Of a DNA stretch of 64,000 bases, positions 16,610-24,327 are shown in pieces. The DNA lies in contig NZ_FXAX01000001.1 of assembly GCF_900177805.1 (NCBI RefSeq), forward strand, positions 558,001 to 622,000, written 5' to 3'. The position numbers and the translations under genes were made by a program. The notes beneath the pieces are model-generated. The model did not search any database and was not told the origin of the DNA. It saw only the letters and a program-made list of their open reading frames with translations. The stretch comes from Fibrobacter sp. UWB13. GTDB lineage: Bacteria; Fibrobacterota; Fibrobacteria; Fibrobacterales; Fibrobacteraceae. Numbering within the stretch: position 1 is the first letter of the stretch; each line of letters opens with the position of its first letter.

Positions 16610-16639
16610 TTGCAATTTCATAGTTTTTTACTATCTTTG
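16610..16639 (+). promoter_or_regulatory. Bacteroidota-like promoter (TTG-N19-TAnnTTTG)
   Basis: TTG at 16610-16612 is followed after exactly 19 bases by TATCTTTG (16632-16639). This fits the -33/-7 pattern described in Bacteroides. It is 39 bases before the ATG of the small lysine-rich gene, which also has a ribosome site (AAGAGG). Confidence 0.6.
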
Positions 16640-16677
16640 CGCCCGTCAACTTAAACAATTTTCCAAGAGGTATATAT

Positions 16678-16986
16678 ATGGCAGAAGAAGCAGAAGTCAA
16701 ATCCACAGAAGAAGTTAAGCCTCAGGAAACAAAATCCCAAGAAAAATCTCAAGTAAAGAAGGCTCCGTCCAAGAAAAAGCGCCCGTTCAACGGCAAGCGC
16801 AAGGGTGGTGCTCCTGCTGCTGCAAAGAAGCCGGCTGTCTTTAGTGATTCCCTGGAAGATCGTTTCCCCAACCTTGCTGCAAAGCTCAAGAAGTCCATCG
16901 AAGATGGTATCAAGCAGAAAATCAAGGACGCTCAGAACGATCCGAAGGTCAAGGCCGCCTCTAAGAAATTTGCTAAGGACAAGTAA
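16678..16986 (+). CDS. Small lysine-rich protein
   Basis: 102 aa. Residues 1-35 are acidic and Lys-rich (MAEEAEVKSTEEVKPQETK...), 25-60 are a strongly basic Lys/Ala/Pro stretch (KKAPSKKKRPFNGKRKGGAP) and 60-102 look helical and amphipathic (DRFPNLAAKLKKSIEDGIKQKIKDAQND). There is no signal peptide. Good ribosome site, a clean promoter and terminator and the codon bias of abundant proteins support a real, well-expressed gene. The basic tail resembles histone H1-like bacterial proteins and suggests nucleic acid binding, but no named family is recognised. Confidence 0.82.
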   Translation: MAEEAEVKSTEEVKPQETKSQEKSQVKKAPSKKKRPFNGKRKGGAPAAAKKPAVFSDSLEDRFPNLAAKLKKSIEDGIKQKIKDAQNDPKVKAASKKFAKDK

Positions 16987-17010
16987 TCTTACTTCTCATA
17001 ATCTTTTGAA

Positions 17011-17037
17011 AATGCTCCGCACTGCGGGGCATTTTTG
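17011..17037 (+). terminator. Terminator of the lysine-rich protein gene
   Basis: AATGCtCCGC-act-GCGGgGCATT followed by TTTTGCTTTT. Confidence 0.8.
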
Positions 17038-17110
17038 CTTTTAGAAAAAGCGTGGCAAAGCCCCAAGTTAGTTGCCAAATACATCTCCAATAGTTAATTT
17101 TATTGCGCTT

Positions 17111-17190
17111 ACGGGAGCTCGTAAAACGGGCTGAGAGGAAGTTGAAAACTTCGACCGAACCTGATTTGGATAATGCCAACGTAGGGAGGT
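17111..17190 (+). promoter_or_regulatory. TPP riboswitch (THI element)
   Basis: Shows the conserved aptamer blocks in order: CGGGAGCTC, GGGCTGAGAGGAAG, a variable P3a arm (GTTGAAAACTTC), GACCGAACCTGATTTGG, ATAATGCCAACGTAGGGAGG. It binds thiamine pyrophosphate and turns down the thi genes. The GGGAGG at the 3' end of the aptamer is also the ribosome site for thiS, whose TTG start comes 5 bases later, so control of translation by hiding the ribosome site is the likely mode. No terminator hairpin lies between the aptamer and thiS. Confidence 0.95.
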
Positions 17191-17194
17191 TCCA

Positions 17195-17401
17195 TTGAAC
17201 TCAAATCCAGTCAAAATCAACGGTGAAAACGTCGCAGCGGCAGGCATGACCATTGCCGAATATTTGGCGTCCGCAAATTATGATACAAAGCGCATCGCCG
17301 TTGAGCGCAATTTGGAAATCGTCCCCAAATCAAAGTATGCTGAGGTCGTCCTCGAAGCGGGGGATGTCGTCGAAGTTGTGAACTTTGTTGGAGGCGGGTG
17401 A
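17195..17401 (+). CDS. thiS: Sulfur carrier protein ThiS
   Basis: 68 aa, ubiquitin-like fold with the essential C-terminal Gly-Gly (VVEVVNFVGGG). ThiF adenylates this end, it then carries a thiocarboxylate that gives sulfur to the thiazole ring in the ThiG reaction. Start is TTG at 17195, supported by GGGAGG five bases upstream inside the TPP riboswitch. The stop codon overlaps the thiF start (TGATG), so the two are probably translationally coupled. Confidence 0.95.
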   Translation: MNSNPVKINGENVAAAGMTIAEYLASANYDTKRIAVERNLEIVPKSKYAEVVLEAGDVVEVVNFVGGG

Positions 17402-18045
17402 TGGAAAGCGTTCGAATCCCGAGCAAGGAAGAGTTCCGACGCGCACTCGTACAAAAGCAAGGCGAAGAAATCGTTCAAAAATTGGAACAGGCCACAGTTG
17501 CCATCTGTGGTGTAGGTGGACTCGGCTCAAACGTCGCCATCAATCTCGCTCGCGCGGGCATCAAGAAGCTCATTCTCGTGGATTTTGACCGTGTTGACGT
17601 GACGAACTTGCAACGCCAGCAGTACAAGGCATCTCAGGTTGGAGAGCCTAAAGCGTTTGCGCTCGTCGAAAATTTGAAAGAAATAGCACCGTACACAGAG
17701 TTTGAAGCATACGACGAAAAAATCACGGAAGAAAACATCGACAAGTTCGTAGCAAATGCTGATGTTGTATGTGAAGCGTTCGATAATCCCGAAACAAAGT
17801 CGATGCTTGTAAACGCTGTGCTTGAAACGTATCCGCAAAAGTATCTCGTAGCGGCCTCTGGAATGGCAGGCACGGATGATGCGAATTCTATCAAGACGCG
17901 TAAGATTTCAAAACATTTTTACCTCTGTGGCGATGGCAAGAGCGACGTGACTCAAGGACTTGCGCTCCTCGCTCCACGCGTGCAGATTTGCGCAGCGCAT
18001 GAGGCGCTCACGATTATCCGGATTATTGCCGGTCTAGAAGTTTAA
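17401..18045 (+). CDS. thiF: ThiS adenylyltransferase ThiF
   Basis: 214 aa. E1-like enzyme that adenylates the C-terminus of ThiS. ATP-binding motif [21 protein letters not shown] lies near residues 30-50, followed by the conserved [15 protein letters not shown] segment with the Asp/Asn/Arg residues that contact ATP. It is shorter than E. coli ThiF (about 250 aa) and lacks the paired CxxC zinc ligands, as in the clostridial-type short ThiF. The start ATG at 17401 shares one base with the thiS stop. thiG follows after 16 bases. Confidence 0.93.
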   Translation: MESVRIPSKEEFRRALVQKQGEEIVQKLEQATVAICGVGGLGSNVAINLARAGIKKLILVDFDRVDVTNLQRQQYKASQVGEPKAFALVENLKEIAPYTEFEAYDEKITEENIDKFVANADVVCEAFDNPETKSMLVNAVLETYPQKYLVAASGMAGTDDANSIKTRKISKHFYLCGDGKSDVTQGLALLAPRVQICAAHEALTIIRIIAGLEV

Positions 18046-18061
18046 CATAAAGGACATGCAA

Positions 18062-18832
18062 ATGAATTCTGACAAACTTGTTATTGGCGGTCATGAATTT
18101 GATTCTCGTTTTATTCTCGGTTCTGGAAAGTATTCCCTCAAGCTCATTGAAGCTGCGGTCAAGGATGCAGGCGCTCAAATTGTAACGCTTGCCGTTCGCC
18201 GTGCAAACACGAAGGAACACGAAAACATCCTCGACTACATTCCGAAAAACGTCACGCTTTTGCCGAATACGTCGGGCGCTCGCAATGCCGAAGAAGCTGT
18301 GCGCATTGCAAGACTTTCCCGTGAACTCGGTTGCGGCGACTTCGTGAAAATTGAAATCATGCGCGATACCAAGTACTTGCTCCCGGACAATGCCGAAACC
18401 ATCAAAGCTACCGAAACGCTTGCCAAAGAAGGCTTTGTCGTGATGCCTTACATGTACCCGGATTTGAACGTGGCTCGCGACCTCGTGAATGCGGGTGCTG
18501 CCGCCGTAATGCCTCTTGCATCGCCGATTGGTTCGAACAAGGGACTTTGCACAAAAGACTTTATCCAGATTTTGATTGACGAAATTGAACTCCCGATTAT
18601 CGTAGATGCGGGTATTGGCAAACCGTCCGAAGCATGTGCTGCCATGGAAATGGGCGCAGCCGCCATTATGGCTAACACCGCTCTTGCAACAGCGGGCGAC
18701 ATTACGCAGATGGCTTCTGCTTTCAAGCTTGCAATCGAAGCGGGCCGTAAGGCTTACCTCGCTGGGCTTGGTCGTGTGCTTTCCCGTGGGGCATCGGCAT
18801 CTGATCCGCTTACAGGATTCTTGAGGGATTAA
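18062..18832 (+). CDS. thiG: Thiazole synthase ThiG
   Basis: 256 aa. Makes the thiazole phosphate ring from deoxyxylulose phosphate, dehydroglycine and ThiS thiocarboxylate. Starts with [20 protein letters not shown]. The TIM barrel includes the Schiff-base lysine region [16 protein letters not shown] and the phosphate-binding [16 protein letters not shown]. An earlier in-frame ATG exists at 18056, but AAAGGA ends one base before it. That site is properly spaced for the ATG at 18062. The thiH start follows the stop codon by one base. Confidence 0.95.
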   Translation: MNSDKLVIGGHEFDSRFILGSGKYSLKLIEAAVKDAGAQIVTLAVRRANTKEHENILDYIPKNVTLLPNTSGARNAEEAVRIARLSRELGCGDFVKIEIMRDTKYLLPDNAETIKATETLAKEGFVVMPYMYPDLNVARDLVNAGAAAVMPLASPIGSNKGLCTKDFIQILIDEIELPIIVDAGIGKPSEACAAMEMGAAAIMANTALATAGDITQMASAFKLAIEAGRKAYLAGLGRVLSRGASASDPLTGFLRD

Positions 18833-18833
18833 G

Positions 18834-20096
18834 ATGGCTGAACGCAAAGACAACAATTACTTTTTTGATTCTGGTAATCTCTCGCCTGCGGCTCTAGAAC
18901 GCAAGCACAGGATCGAAACAGATCCGTCTGTCCGTACGGACATCATGGAATACTTGCCGGGAATGGAAGTGATTCAATCCGACATTCGCGACAAGGTTCT
19001 CGATGCATTTGAAAGCTATGATGCTTCCAAGTACACCGCACGCGATGTGCAGTTTGCCTTGCAGCACGACACTTGCTCTATCGAAGATTTCAAGGCTTTG
19101 CTTTCTCCTGCAGCTGCTCCGTTCCTCGAACAGATGGCAGCCAAGGCAAAGATTGAGACAGGCCGCCATTTCGGCAACAACGTTTATCTCTTTACGCCGC
19201 TCTACATCGCGAACTATTGCGAAAACTACTGCGTCTATTGCGGTTTCAACTGCTACAATCACATCAAGCGTATGCAGCTGAACATGGAACAGATCGAGCA
19301 CGAGATGAAGGTCATCGCCGACAGTGGCATGGAAGAAGTCTTGTTGCTCACGGGCGAAAGCCGCGCAAAAAGCAGTGTCGAATACATCGGTGAAGCTTGC
19401 AAGCTTGCCCGCAAGTACTTCAAGCTCGTCGGCGTCGAAGTTTACCCGGTGAATGTCGACGAATACAAGTACTTACACGAATGTGGCGTTGATTACGTGA
19501 CGGTATTCCAAGAAACGTATGACCGCAAACGCTACGAACAACTTCATTTGCTCGGCCATAAGCGCGTATTCCCGTACCGCTTCGATTCTCAGGAACGTGC
19601 CCTCATGGGCGGTATGCGCGGCTGCGGATTCTCGGCACTTCTTGGACTTTCGGACTTCCGCCGTGACGCACTCGCAAGTGCTCTGCATGTTTACTACTTG
19701 CAAAAGAAGTACCCGCATGCCGAAATGAGCCTCAGCTGTCCGCGTCTCCGTCCGATTGTGAATAATGAAAAAATCAGCCCGCTTGACGTTCACGAAAAGG
19801 AACTCTGCCAGGTGCTTTGCGCTTACCGCATCTTCCTTCCGTTCGTGGGCATCACGGTCTCGAGCCGCGAAAGCAAGGAATTCCGCAATGGCATCGTGAA
19901 AATCGCCGCCACGAAGATTTCCGCAGGCGTCTCTACCGGCATCGGCGACCACGAAAGCAAATACAGTGGTCACGATGATGGGGAAGGCGGCGACGAACAG
20001 TTCGAAATCAATGATGGCCGCAGCATCGACAAGATGTACGCCGACATGAGCAGCGAAGGCATGCAGCCTGTGCTGAACGACTACTTGTATGTTTAG
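18834..20096 (+). CDS. thiH: 2-iminoacetate synthase ThiH (radical SAM)
   Basis: 420 aa. Radical SAM tyrosine lyase that makes dehydroglycine for ThiG. The iron-sulfur cluster motif is CENYCVYC (Cys129, Cys133, Cys136). The biotin/thiamine-synthase-associated domain is present at the C-terminal side (GITVSSRESKEFRNGIVKIAATKISAGVSTGIGDH). Use of ThiH instead of the oxygen-dependent ThiO fits an anaerobe. The gene directly follows thiG. After it come a heptamer repeat and a two-way terminator. Confidence 0.96.
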   Translation: MAERKDNNYFFDSGNLSPAALERKHRIETDPSVRTDIMEYLPGMEVIQSDIRDKVLDAFESYDASKYTARDVQFALQHDTCSIEDFKALLSPAAAPFLEQMAAKAKIETGRHFGNNVYLFTPLYIANYCENYCVYCGFNCYNHIKRMQLNMEQIEHEMKVIADSGMEEVLLLTGESRAKSSVEYIGEACKLARKYFKLVGVEVYPVNVDEYKYLHECGVDYVTVFQETYDRKRYEQLHLLGHKRVFPYRFDSQERALMGGMRGCGFSALLGLSDFRRDALASALHVYYLQKKYPHAEMSLSCPRLRPIVNNEKISPLDVHEKELCQVLCAYRIFLPFVGITVSSRESKEFRNGIVKIAATKISAGVSTGIGDHESKYSGHDDGEGGDEQFEINDGRSIDKMYADMSSEGMQPVLNDYLYV

Positions 20097-20128
20097 CCGT
20101 TAGTCATTGGTCATTAGTCATTAGTTAA
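20097..20128. repeat. Heptamer-type repeat, single-sided
   Basis: GTTAGTCATTGGTCATTAG and further TAGTCATTAGTTA units directly after the thiH stop codon. No complementary right side is present here. Confidence 0.65.
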
Positions 20129-20150
20129 TTTCAAGCGATATCGCAATAGA

Positions 20151-20181
20151 AAACGCCTCGGAAAAATCCGGGGCGTTTTGT
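20151..20181 (+). terminator. Bidirectional terminator between thiH and the pilin gene
   Basis: AACGCCTCGGA/TCCGGGGCGTT stem with an AAAA loop. TTTTGTT follows on the plus strand and TTTTCTATT on the minus strand. Confidence 0.85.
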
Positions 20182-20201
20182 TGAGGAGGAAAATACTCAA
20201 T

Positions 20202-20996
20202 TTATTCTATTTTGCTATTTCTACAGCCTTTTCGTCCGTATGTCGAGAAACATGTTCCGTTTTTAGACAAGAATGCGCTTTCCCAGTCCTTTCCATTTGG
20301 TAGCATGTACACTTCAACGGAGTAGGGATCACCTGGATTTGTCCAACGTAAATTAAGTGAATAACGAGTGTTATCATCTATTTTTCCGACATTCAGAGCC
20401 TTGCTTTGGAAAAGCTTTCGTATCGGTGCAGTTCTGTAGAATGTTTGACCATTGGAATTTGTAAATGGTTTTGAGGTGTAGGTGTCTCCTCCATGGTCGA
20501 CGTATGATGTTTTGTTTGGAATTCTGTCGGCTATAATTTCAGCCACACCATCAAAGTTTGCGTCTCTAAGGGCGTTGTAGAATGTTCCTGCGTCGCCAAC
20601 CATTTGGCAGATGTTGAGATTATTGTTGGCTAATTTGGGATGGCTTCCTTGAACATTCATAGAAGTTTTTTGATGCAGTTCTATTACGAATAGGGCTGCT
20701 CCAAATTTAGACGATAGACCGTCGTTAAGTCTTTTCGACATTTCCTCTCTAGTTACGGGAGGAATATCTTTGCCTGTGACAGGATCGTAAACTTCCATTG
20801 CCGCATTATCCTCAATAAGCGCTAAGTTTAGAGCGTTTCTGAGGTCATAAAGTTTCAACAGGTCGATTTTTTCACGAGCCTTTTCCTCAAAACCAAAAAG
20901 TTTCGGCACAGCTACGGTGGATAGGATACCCATAATTGCGATAACCACCATAAGCTCCATGAGGGTAATACCCCTCTTTGAATTCATCGGTTTCAT
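20202..20996 (-). CDS. Type IV pilin / type II secretion pseudopilin-like protein
   Basis: 264 aa from the ATG at 20996. The prepilin peptidase site is MNSKRG-ITLMELMVVIA: Gly before the cut, Glu at mature position 5 and then a hydrophobic helix (MVVIAIMGILSTVAVPKLF). The later part has several Cys and Gly-rich segments and no further recognised domain. An upstream start at 21077 would put 27 unrelated residues before the short basic leader, so it was not used. The gene lies alone and inverted between thiH and thiE. A role as a pilus or secretion-pseudopilus subunit is inferred only from the N-terminus. Confidence 0.88.
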   Translation of the reverse strand: MKPMNSKRGITLMELMVVIAIMGILSTVAVPKLFGFEEKAREKIDLLKLYDLRNALNLALIEDNAAMEVYDPVTGKDIPPVTREEMSKRLNDGLSSKFGAALFVIELHQKTSMNVQGSHPKLANNNLNICQMVGDAGTFYNALRDANFDGVAEIIADRIPNKTSYVDHGGDTYTSKPFTNSNGQTFYRTAPIRKLFQSKALNVGKIDDNTRYSLNLRWTNPGDPYSVEVYMLPNGKDWESAFLSKNGTCFSTYGRKGCRNSKIE

Positions 20997-21163
20997 AATA
21001 TCGCTCCATATGTATGTAGGACTTATCGTCCTTGTTTTTTTTATAAAAATAGATAAGTAAATTGGAATGTAACGCATTTTCGTGATAAAAAAGTAATAAG
21101 CGTGAGAAATTGCACAGATTTCAAGCTTTAAGCTGTTTTATTCCAAAATGGATTATTTTTTTC

Positions 21164-21171
21164 TACCTTTA
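21164..21171 (+). promoter_or_regulatory. TAnnTTT promoter box for a leaderless thiE mRNA
   Basis: TACCTTTA starts 13 bases before the thiE ATG, and no ribosome site is present. Confidence 0.5.
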
Positions 21172-21176
21172 AAAAC

Positions 21177-21815
21177 ATGAAAAATCTTGATACAACGCTC
21201 TATTTCATTACCGATAGCACGAGTGTGCCAGCTGAACGTTTTTTACCTACTGTAGAAGCCGCTTGTAAAGGCGGGGCTACGCTTATCCAGCTTCGCGAAA
21301 AGAACCGCTCGACACGTGAATACATGGAGCTTGCTGCTGCAACTCATGAAGTAACGAAGCGTTACAACATTCCGTTGATTATTGATGACCGCGTTGATGT
21401 GGCGCTCGCCATCGGCGCCGAAGGTGTGCATGTTGGACAGACGGATATGCCGGTAAAAATTGCTCGTCAATTGATGGGTGCAGATAAAATAATTGGGGCG
21501 ACGACCAAGACCGTTCCTCAGGCTTTAGAAGCTTATGAACAGGGTGCGGACTATCTTGGTGTGGGGGCTATTTACCCGACGACTACTAAAGTTGTCACAA
21601 TCCTCACAAGTGTTGATACTCTCAAAGCCATTGTGAATGCTGTGCCAATAAAAGTGAATGCCATTGGCGGGCTCAACAAGGATAATATCGATGTGCTCAA
21701 GGGTTCTGGCATTTCAGGAATTTGTGCCGTTTCTGCCATTATGAAATCGGCGGATCCTGAAAAAGCGACACGGGAATTGAAACAGGCTTTTTTTAAACTA
21801 GTCAATAGTCATTAG
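21177..21815 (+). CDS. thiE: Thiamine-phosphate synthase ThiE
   Basis: 212 aa. Joins thiazole phosphate and hydroxymethylpyrimidine pyrophosphate into thiamine phosphate. Typical blocks: LYFITDS, ATLIQLREKNRSTREY (pyrophosphate contact), LIIDDRVDVALAIGAEGVHVGQTDMP, IIGATTKTVPQALEAYEQGADYLGVGAIYPTTTK, VNAIGGLNKDNI and SGICAVSAIM. It is cut off from the thiSFGH operon by the inverted pilin gene and has its own TAnnTTT box, but no second TPP riboswitch is visible. The last codons (VNSH-stop) are encoded by a heptamer repeat unit. Confidence 0.95.
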   Translation: MKNLDTTLYFITDSTSVPAERFLPTVEAACKGGATLIQLREKNRSTREYMELAAATHEVTKRYNIPLIIDDRVDVALAIGAEGVHVGQTDMPVKIARQLMGADKIIGATTKTVPQALEAYEQGADYLGVGAIYPTTTKVVTILTSVDTLKAIVNAVPIKVNAIGGLNKDNIDVLKGSGISGICAVSAIMKSADPEKATRELKQAFFKLVNSH

Positions 21816-21899
21816 TCTTTAGTTATTAGTTTTTAATTTGGCAGCTATGCTGCGATTATAAAAACCAATGACCAATAACCATTAACCAATAACTAATTG
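21805..21899. repeat. Inverted heptamer-type repeat element
   Basis: Left side TAGTCAATAGTCATTAGTC and TTTAGTTATTAG units starting inside the thiE stop region; right side AATGACCAATAACCATTAA and CCAATAACTAA units. The middle is AATTTGGCAGC-tat-GCTGCG. The two sides are complementary, so the element can fold into a long stem-loop. Confidence 0.7.
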
Positions 21900-21907
21900 A
21901 TTATTAC

Positions 21908-21915
21908 TATCTTTT
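21908..21915 (+). promoter_or_regulatory. TAnnTTT promoter box for a leaderless coaX mRNA
   Basis: TATCTTTT begins 13 bases before the ATG at 21921, without a ribosome site. Confidence 0.5.
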
Positions 21916-21920
21916 TTGCA

Positions 21921-22745
21921 ATGAAAAAGAATTTAAAGAATACTTTGTCGTTTGTTGTTGATGTAGGCAACTCTCACACGGTCCTTGGAATATATAAGGG
22001 CGACAAAGTTGTAGATCACTGGAGACTTACGACTCGCAAGCAAACGACCTCGGACGAGGTGATGAATCGCGTGGGCGGTCTCATTCATCTTTCAAAAATC
22101 AAGTTAGAAGCGGTGACGCATGTGGGGCTTTCGACTGTGGTGCCGTCTTTGGAGCGCCCGTGGGTCAAGGCTCTGCAGACGCTTCTCAAGCGCCCGGTAC
22201 AGGTGGTTAGTTCGACGAACTGTTTGAACTGCCCGATTGCATACCCGAACCCAAGTACGCTGGGTGCCGACCGTCTCTGCAATATCATCGCTCTTAAAGA
22301 ACGAGGATACACCGATGCCATCGTCATTGACATGGGTACGGCAACAACGTTTGATGTGATGAAGGATGGGGGCTTTGCTGGTGGTATTATCATCCCGGGC
22401 ATCAGCGCTAGTCTCGATGTGCTCACTGAAAAAGCGGCTCGCCTTTTGCCGGTAAGTATTGAATGGCCCAAGCGCCTCATCGCAAACAATACTGACGACG
22501 CTATCCGCGCGGGTCTCCTGTTCGGTTTCATGGCTGAACTCGAAACGCTAGTCGCCAAGATTAAGCAAGAAATGGGCAAGAAGGATGTCCCTGTTTTTGC
22601 AACGGGTGGCTGGGGTCGCACAGTCGTTGGGCATACCAAAATAATTGATACTTACGATCCGTATTTGACTCTTGATGGTGTACGACTGGTCGCTCTTCGC
22701 GGAGATTCAGCAGCCGAAGTCATTGATAAAGACGCGGAAGAATAA
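21921..22745 (+). CDS. coaX: Type III pantothenate kinase
   Basis: 274 aa. First step of coenzyme A synthesis, ASKHA fold. Motifs: VVDVGNSHTVLGIY (phosphate loop with the catalytic Asp), STLGADRLCN (pantothenate/ATP side) and IVIDMGTATTFDVM. Type III enzymes are not feedback-inhibited by CoA and need a monovalent cation. Start ATG 21921; an earlier TTG at 21897 overlaps the promoter box. The next gene follows after 19 bases with its own strong ribosome site, so the two may share a transcript. Confidence 0.94.
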   Translation: MKKNLKNTLSFVVDVGNSHTVLGIYKGDKVVDHWRLTTRKQTTSDEVMNRVGGLIHLSKIKLEAVTHVGLSTVVPSLERPWVKALQTLLKRPVQVVSSTNCLNCPIAYPNPSTLGADRLCNIIALKERGYTDAIVIDMGTATTFDVMKDGGFAGGIIIPGISASLDVLTEKAARLLPVSIEWPKRLIANNTDDAIRAGLLFGFMAELETLVAKIKQEMGKKDVPVFATGGWGRTVVGHTKIIDTYDPYLTLDGVRLVALRGDSAAEVIDKDAEE

Positions 22746-22764
22746 TTTTTAAGTGGAGGGGAGA

Positions 22765-24255
22765 ATGAAATCAATTCTTGCAGCTCTTGTTCTGGTTGTC
22801 GCCTCTTTTGCTGAAACCGGATTTTCTACAGTTGTTGGTGCCGAACGCACTCGCAACTTGCGCGGGCTTGATTACGCGCCGATGCTTTTTGAATACCATC
22901 GTCAGACGGTTGGCGAAGGAAATCATTTTTTCACGTATCCGCGTCGCGATACGACGTTCCAAAAAGATTTTTATAAGAATCATAAAAATGCGATGGCTTT
23001 CTTTGAAAGCGATAGCAATTCTTCGCACAGGTTCGCCATTGCTGTAAGCCCGATTCTCGGAATCGACTACAAGTCCTCTTCTGCGCTTGGAGATACAATT
23101 TGGCCGGCGGTAGATGGTGGGCTTTTCATTCGCGGTTTTGCGGATTCCTTGGACTTTGACCTCGATGCAAGAATCTATTCCGAAGGGCATGCTGCCAAGA
23201 AACCTAAGAGCTATGACCACGAAGTTTTCGATGTGCAGAGCAAGGACCGCGGTGATGGTGGTATTGACTATGTGAGTTTTTCCCGCTACCGCGCTCACTT
23301 GGCTTTGAATTATGCATGGGCAAGGCTTCAGCTCGCTCGTGATGTCTTGCACTGGGGTCCTGGATACTACAACAATCTTTCGCTTAACCAGTTTGCGCTT
23401 CCGTACAATATGCTTTCGTTAGACCTTACTTTTGGTCCGTTGCGCATCTACAGCGTGTATGCGGATCTTCGTGTAACGTCCTGGAGCTACAGCAAAGACA
23501 ACTTGAACGACCGTAATCTTTACGCTCATCGTTACGAGCTCGCTCTCAAAAATTTCACGTTGGGCATTTCTGAAATCCAGATTCTCTACAATGAGAATAA
23601 GCCTTGGTTGTTTGTCCCGATAGCCCCCTTGTTTATCGAAAAAGGGAACTATTCCGAACGCGTCAATAACGGTGCTCTTGCCATCGACATGAACATCCAG
23701 CTGTTCAAGTTGGCGCGTATTTATGGTGAATTTTTCTTGGACGATATGGAATCGCCTTATGCCGTTTACCAGAACCGCTATAGCAACAACCGTTGGGCTG
23801 CCATGCTAGGTGTTCAGGTCGCTCGTGATATGGAAGTAAAAGGAAAGTTTTTGCAATTAGGAACAATTGCCGAAATTGCCCGAGTTGAACCTTTTACGTA
23901 CTGCCATTACGACACCGCCCAGGCTCAAATGGCGCATCTTGGACTCCCGCTCGGAAACCCCAATGGACCGAACTCTTTGGCTTTGGATTGGACGCTTTAT
24001 AGCCGCCTTTTCTGGAATGCGTCTTCGAGCTTTTTCTTTGGTCTCCACAACAAGTGGCTCTGGAAAGGGGTGGATTATGGTAGCGATATCAGCGACCCTT
24101 ATAAGACTCAACGCAAGAAATTTGTGGATGGAGCACCCCTCCAATATACCATTGCGCCCTCTGTGAACTATAGTGGACAACATATTTCTTATGAGCTGGA
24201 GCTAGTTTTTGGAGATATTCGCGCTGTTTTTCTACGTGCTACCTTGCACTGGTAG
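22765..24255 (+). CDS. Outer-membrane beta-barrel protein, Wzi/capsule-assembly-like
   Basis: 496 aa from the ATG at 22765, preceded by GGAGGGGAG. Signal peptide MKSILAALVLVVASFA-ET. The body is rich in aromatic beta strands (RYRAHLALNYAWARLQLAR, LALDWTLYSRLFWNASSSFFFGLHNKWLWKG) and ends in an aromatic C-terminal residue (ATLHW), as outer-membrane barrels do. The block VLHWGPGYYNNLSLNQFALPYN resembles the conserved RWGPG segment of Wzi, a lectin-like barrel that holds capsule at the cell surface. The next genes encode a nucleotide-sugar dehydratase, an OmpA protein and a Wzc-like kinase, which supports a role in surface polysaccharide. The Wzi call is an inference from pattern and context. 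Confidence 0.72.
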   Translation: MKSILAALVLVVASFAETGFSTVVGAERTRNLRGLDYAPMLFEYHRQTVGEGNHFFTYPRRDTTFQKDFYKNHKNAMAFFESDSNSSHRFAIAVSPILGIDYKSSSALGDTIWPAVDGGLFIRGFADSLDFDLDARIYSEGHAAKKPKSYDHEVFDVQSKDRGDGGIDYVSFSRYRAHLALNYAWARLQLARDVLHWGPGYYNNLSLNQFALPYNMLSLDLTFGPLRIYSVYADLRVTSWSYSKDNLNDRNLYAHRYELALKNFTLGISEIQILYNENKPWLFVPIAPLFIEKGNYSERVNNGALAIDMNIQLFKLARIYGEFFLDDMESPYAVYQNRYSNNRWAAMLGVQVARDMEVKGKFLQLGTIAEIARVEPFTYCHYDTAQAQMAHLGLPLGNPNGPNSLALDWTLYSRLFWNASSSFFFGLHNKWLWKGVDYGSDISDPYKTQRKKFVDGAPLQYTIAPSVNYSGQHISYELELVFGDIRAVFLRATLHW

Positions 24256-24327
24256 CCTTTTATAACTATTTTGTAACATAAGAAACCGATTAAAGTTAAA
24301 GGTTTTTAACAAAAAGGTATTTTGGCC

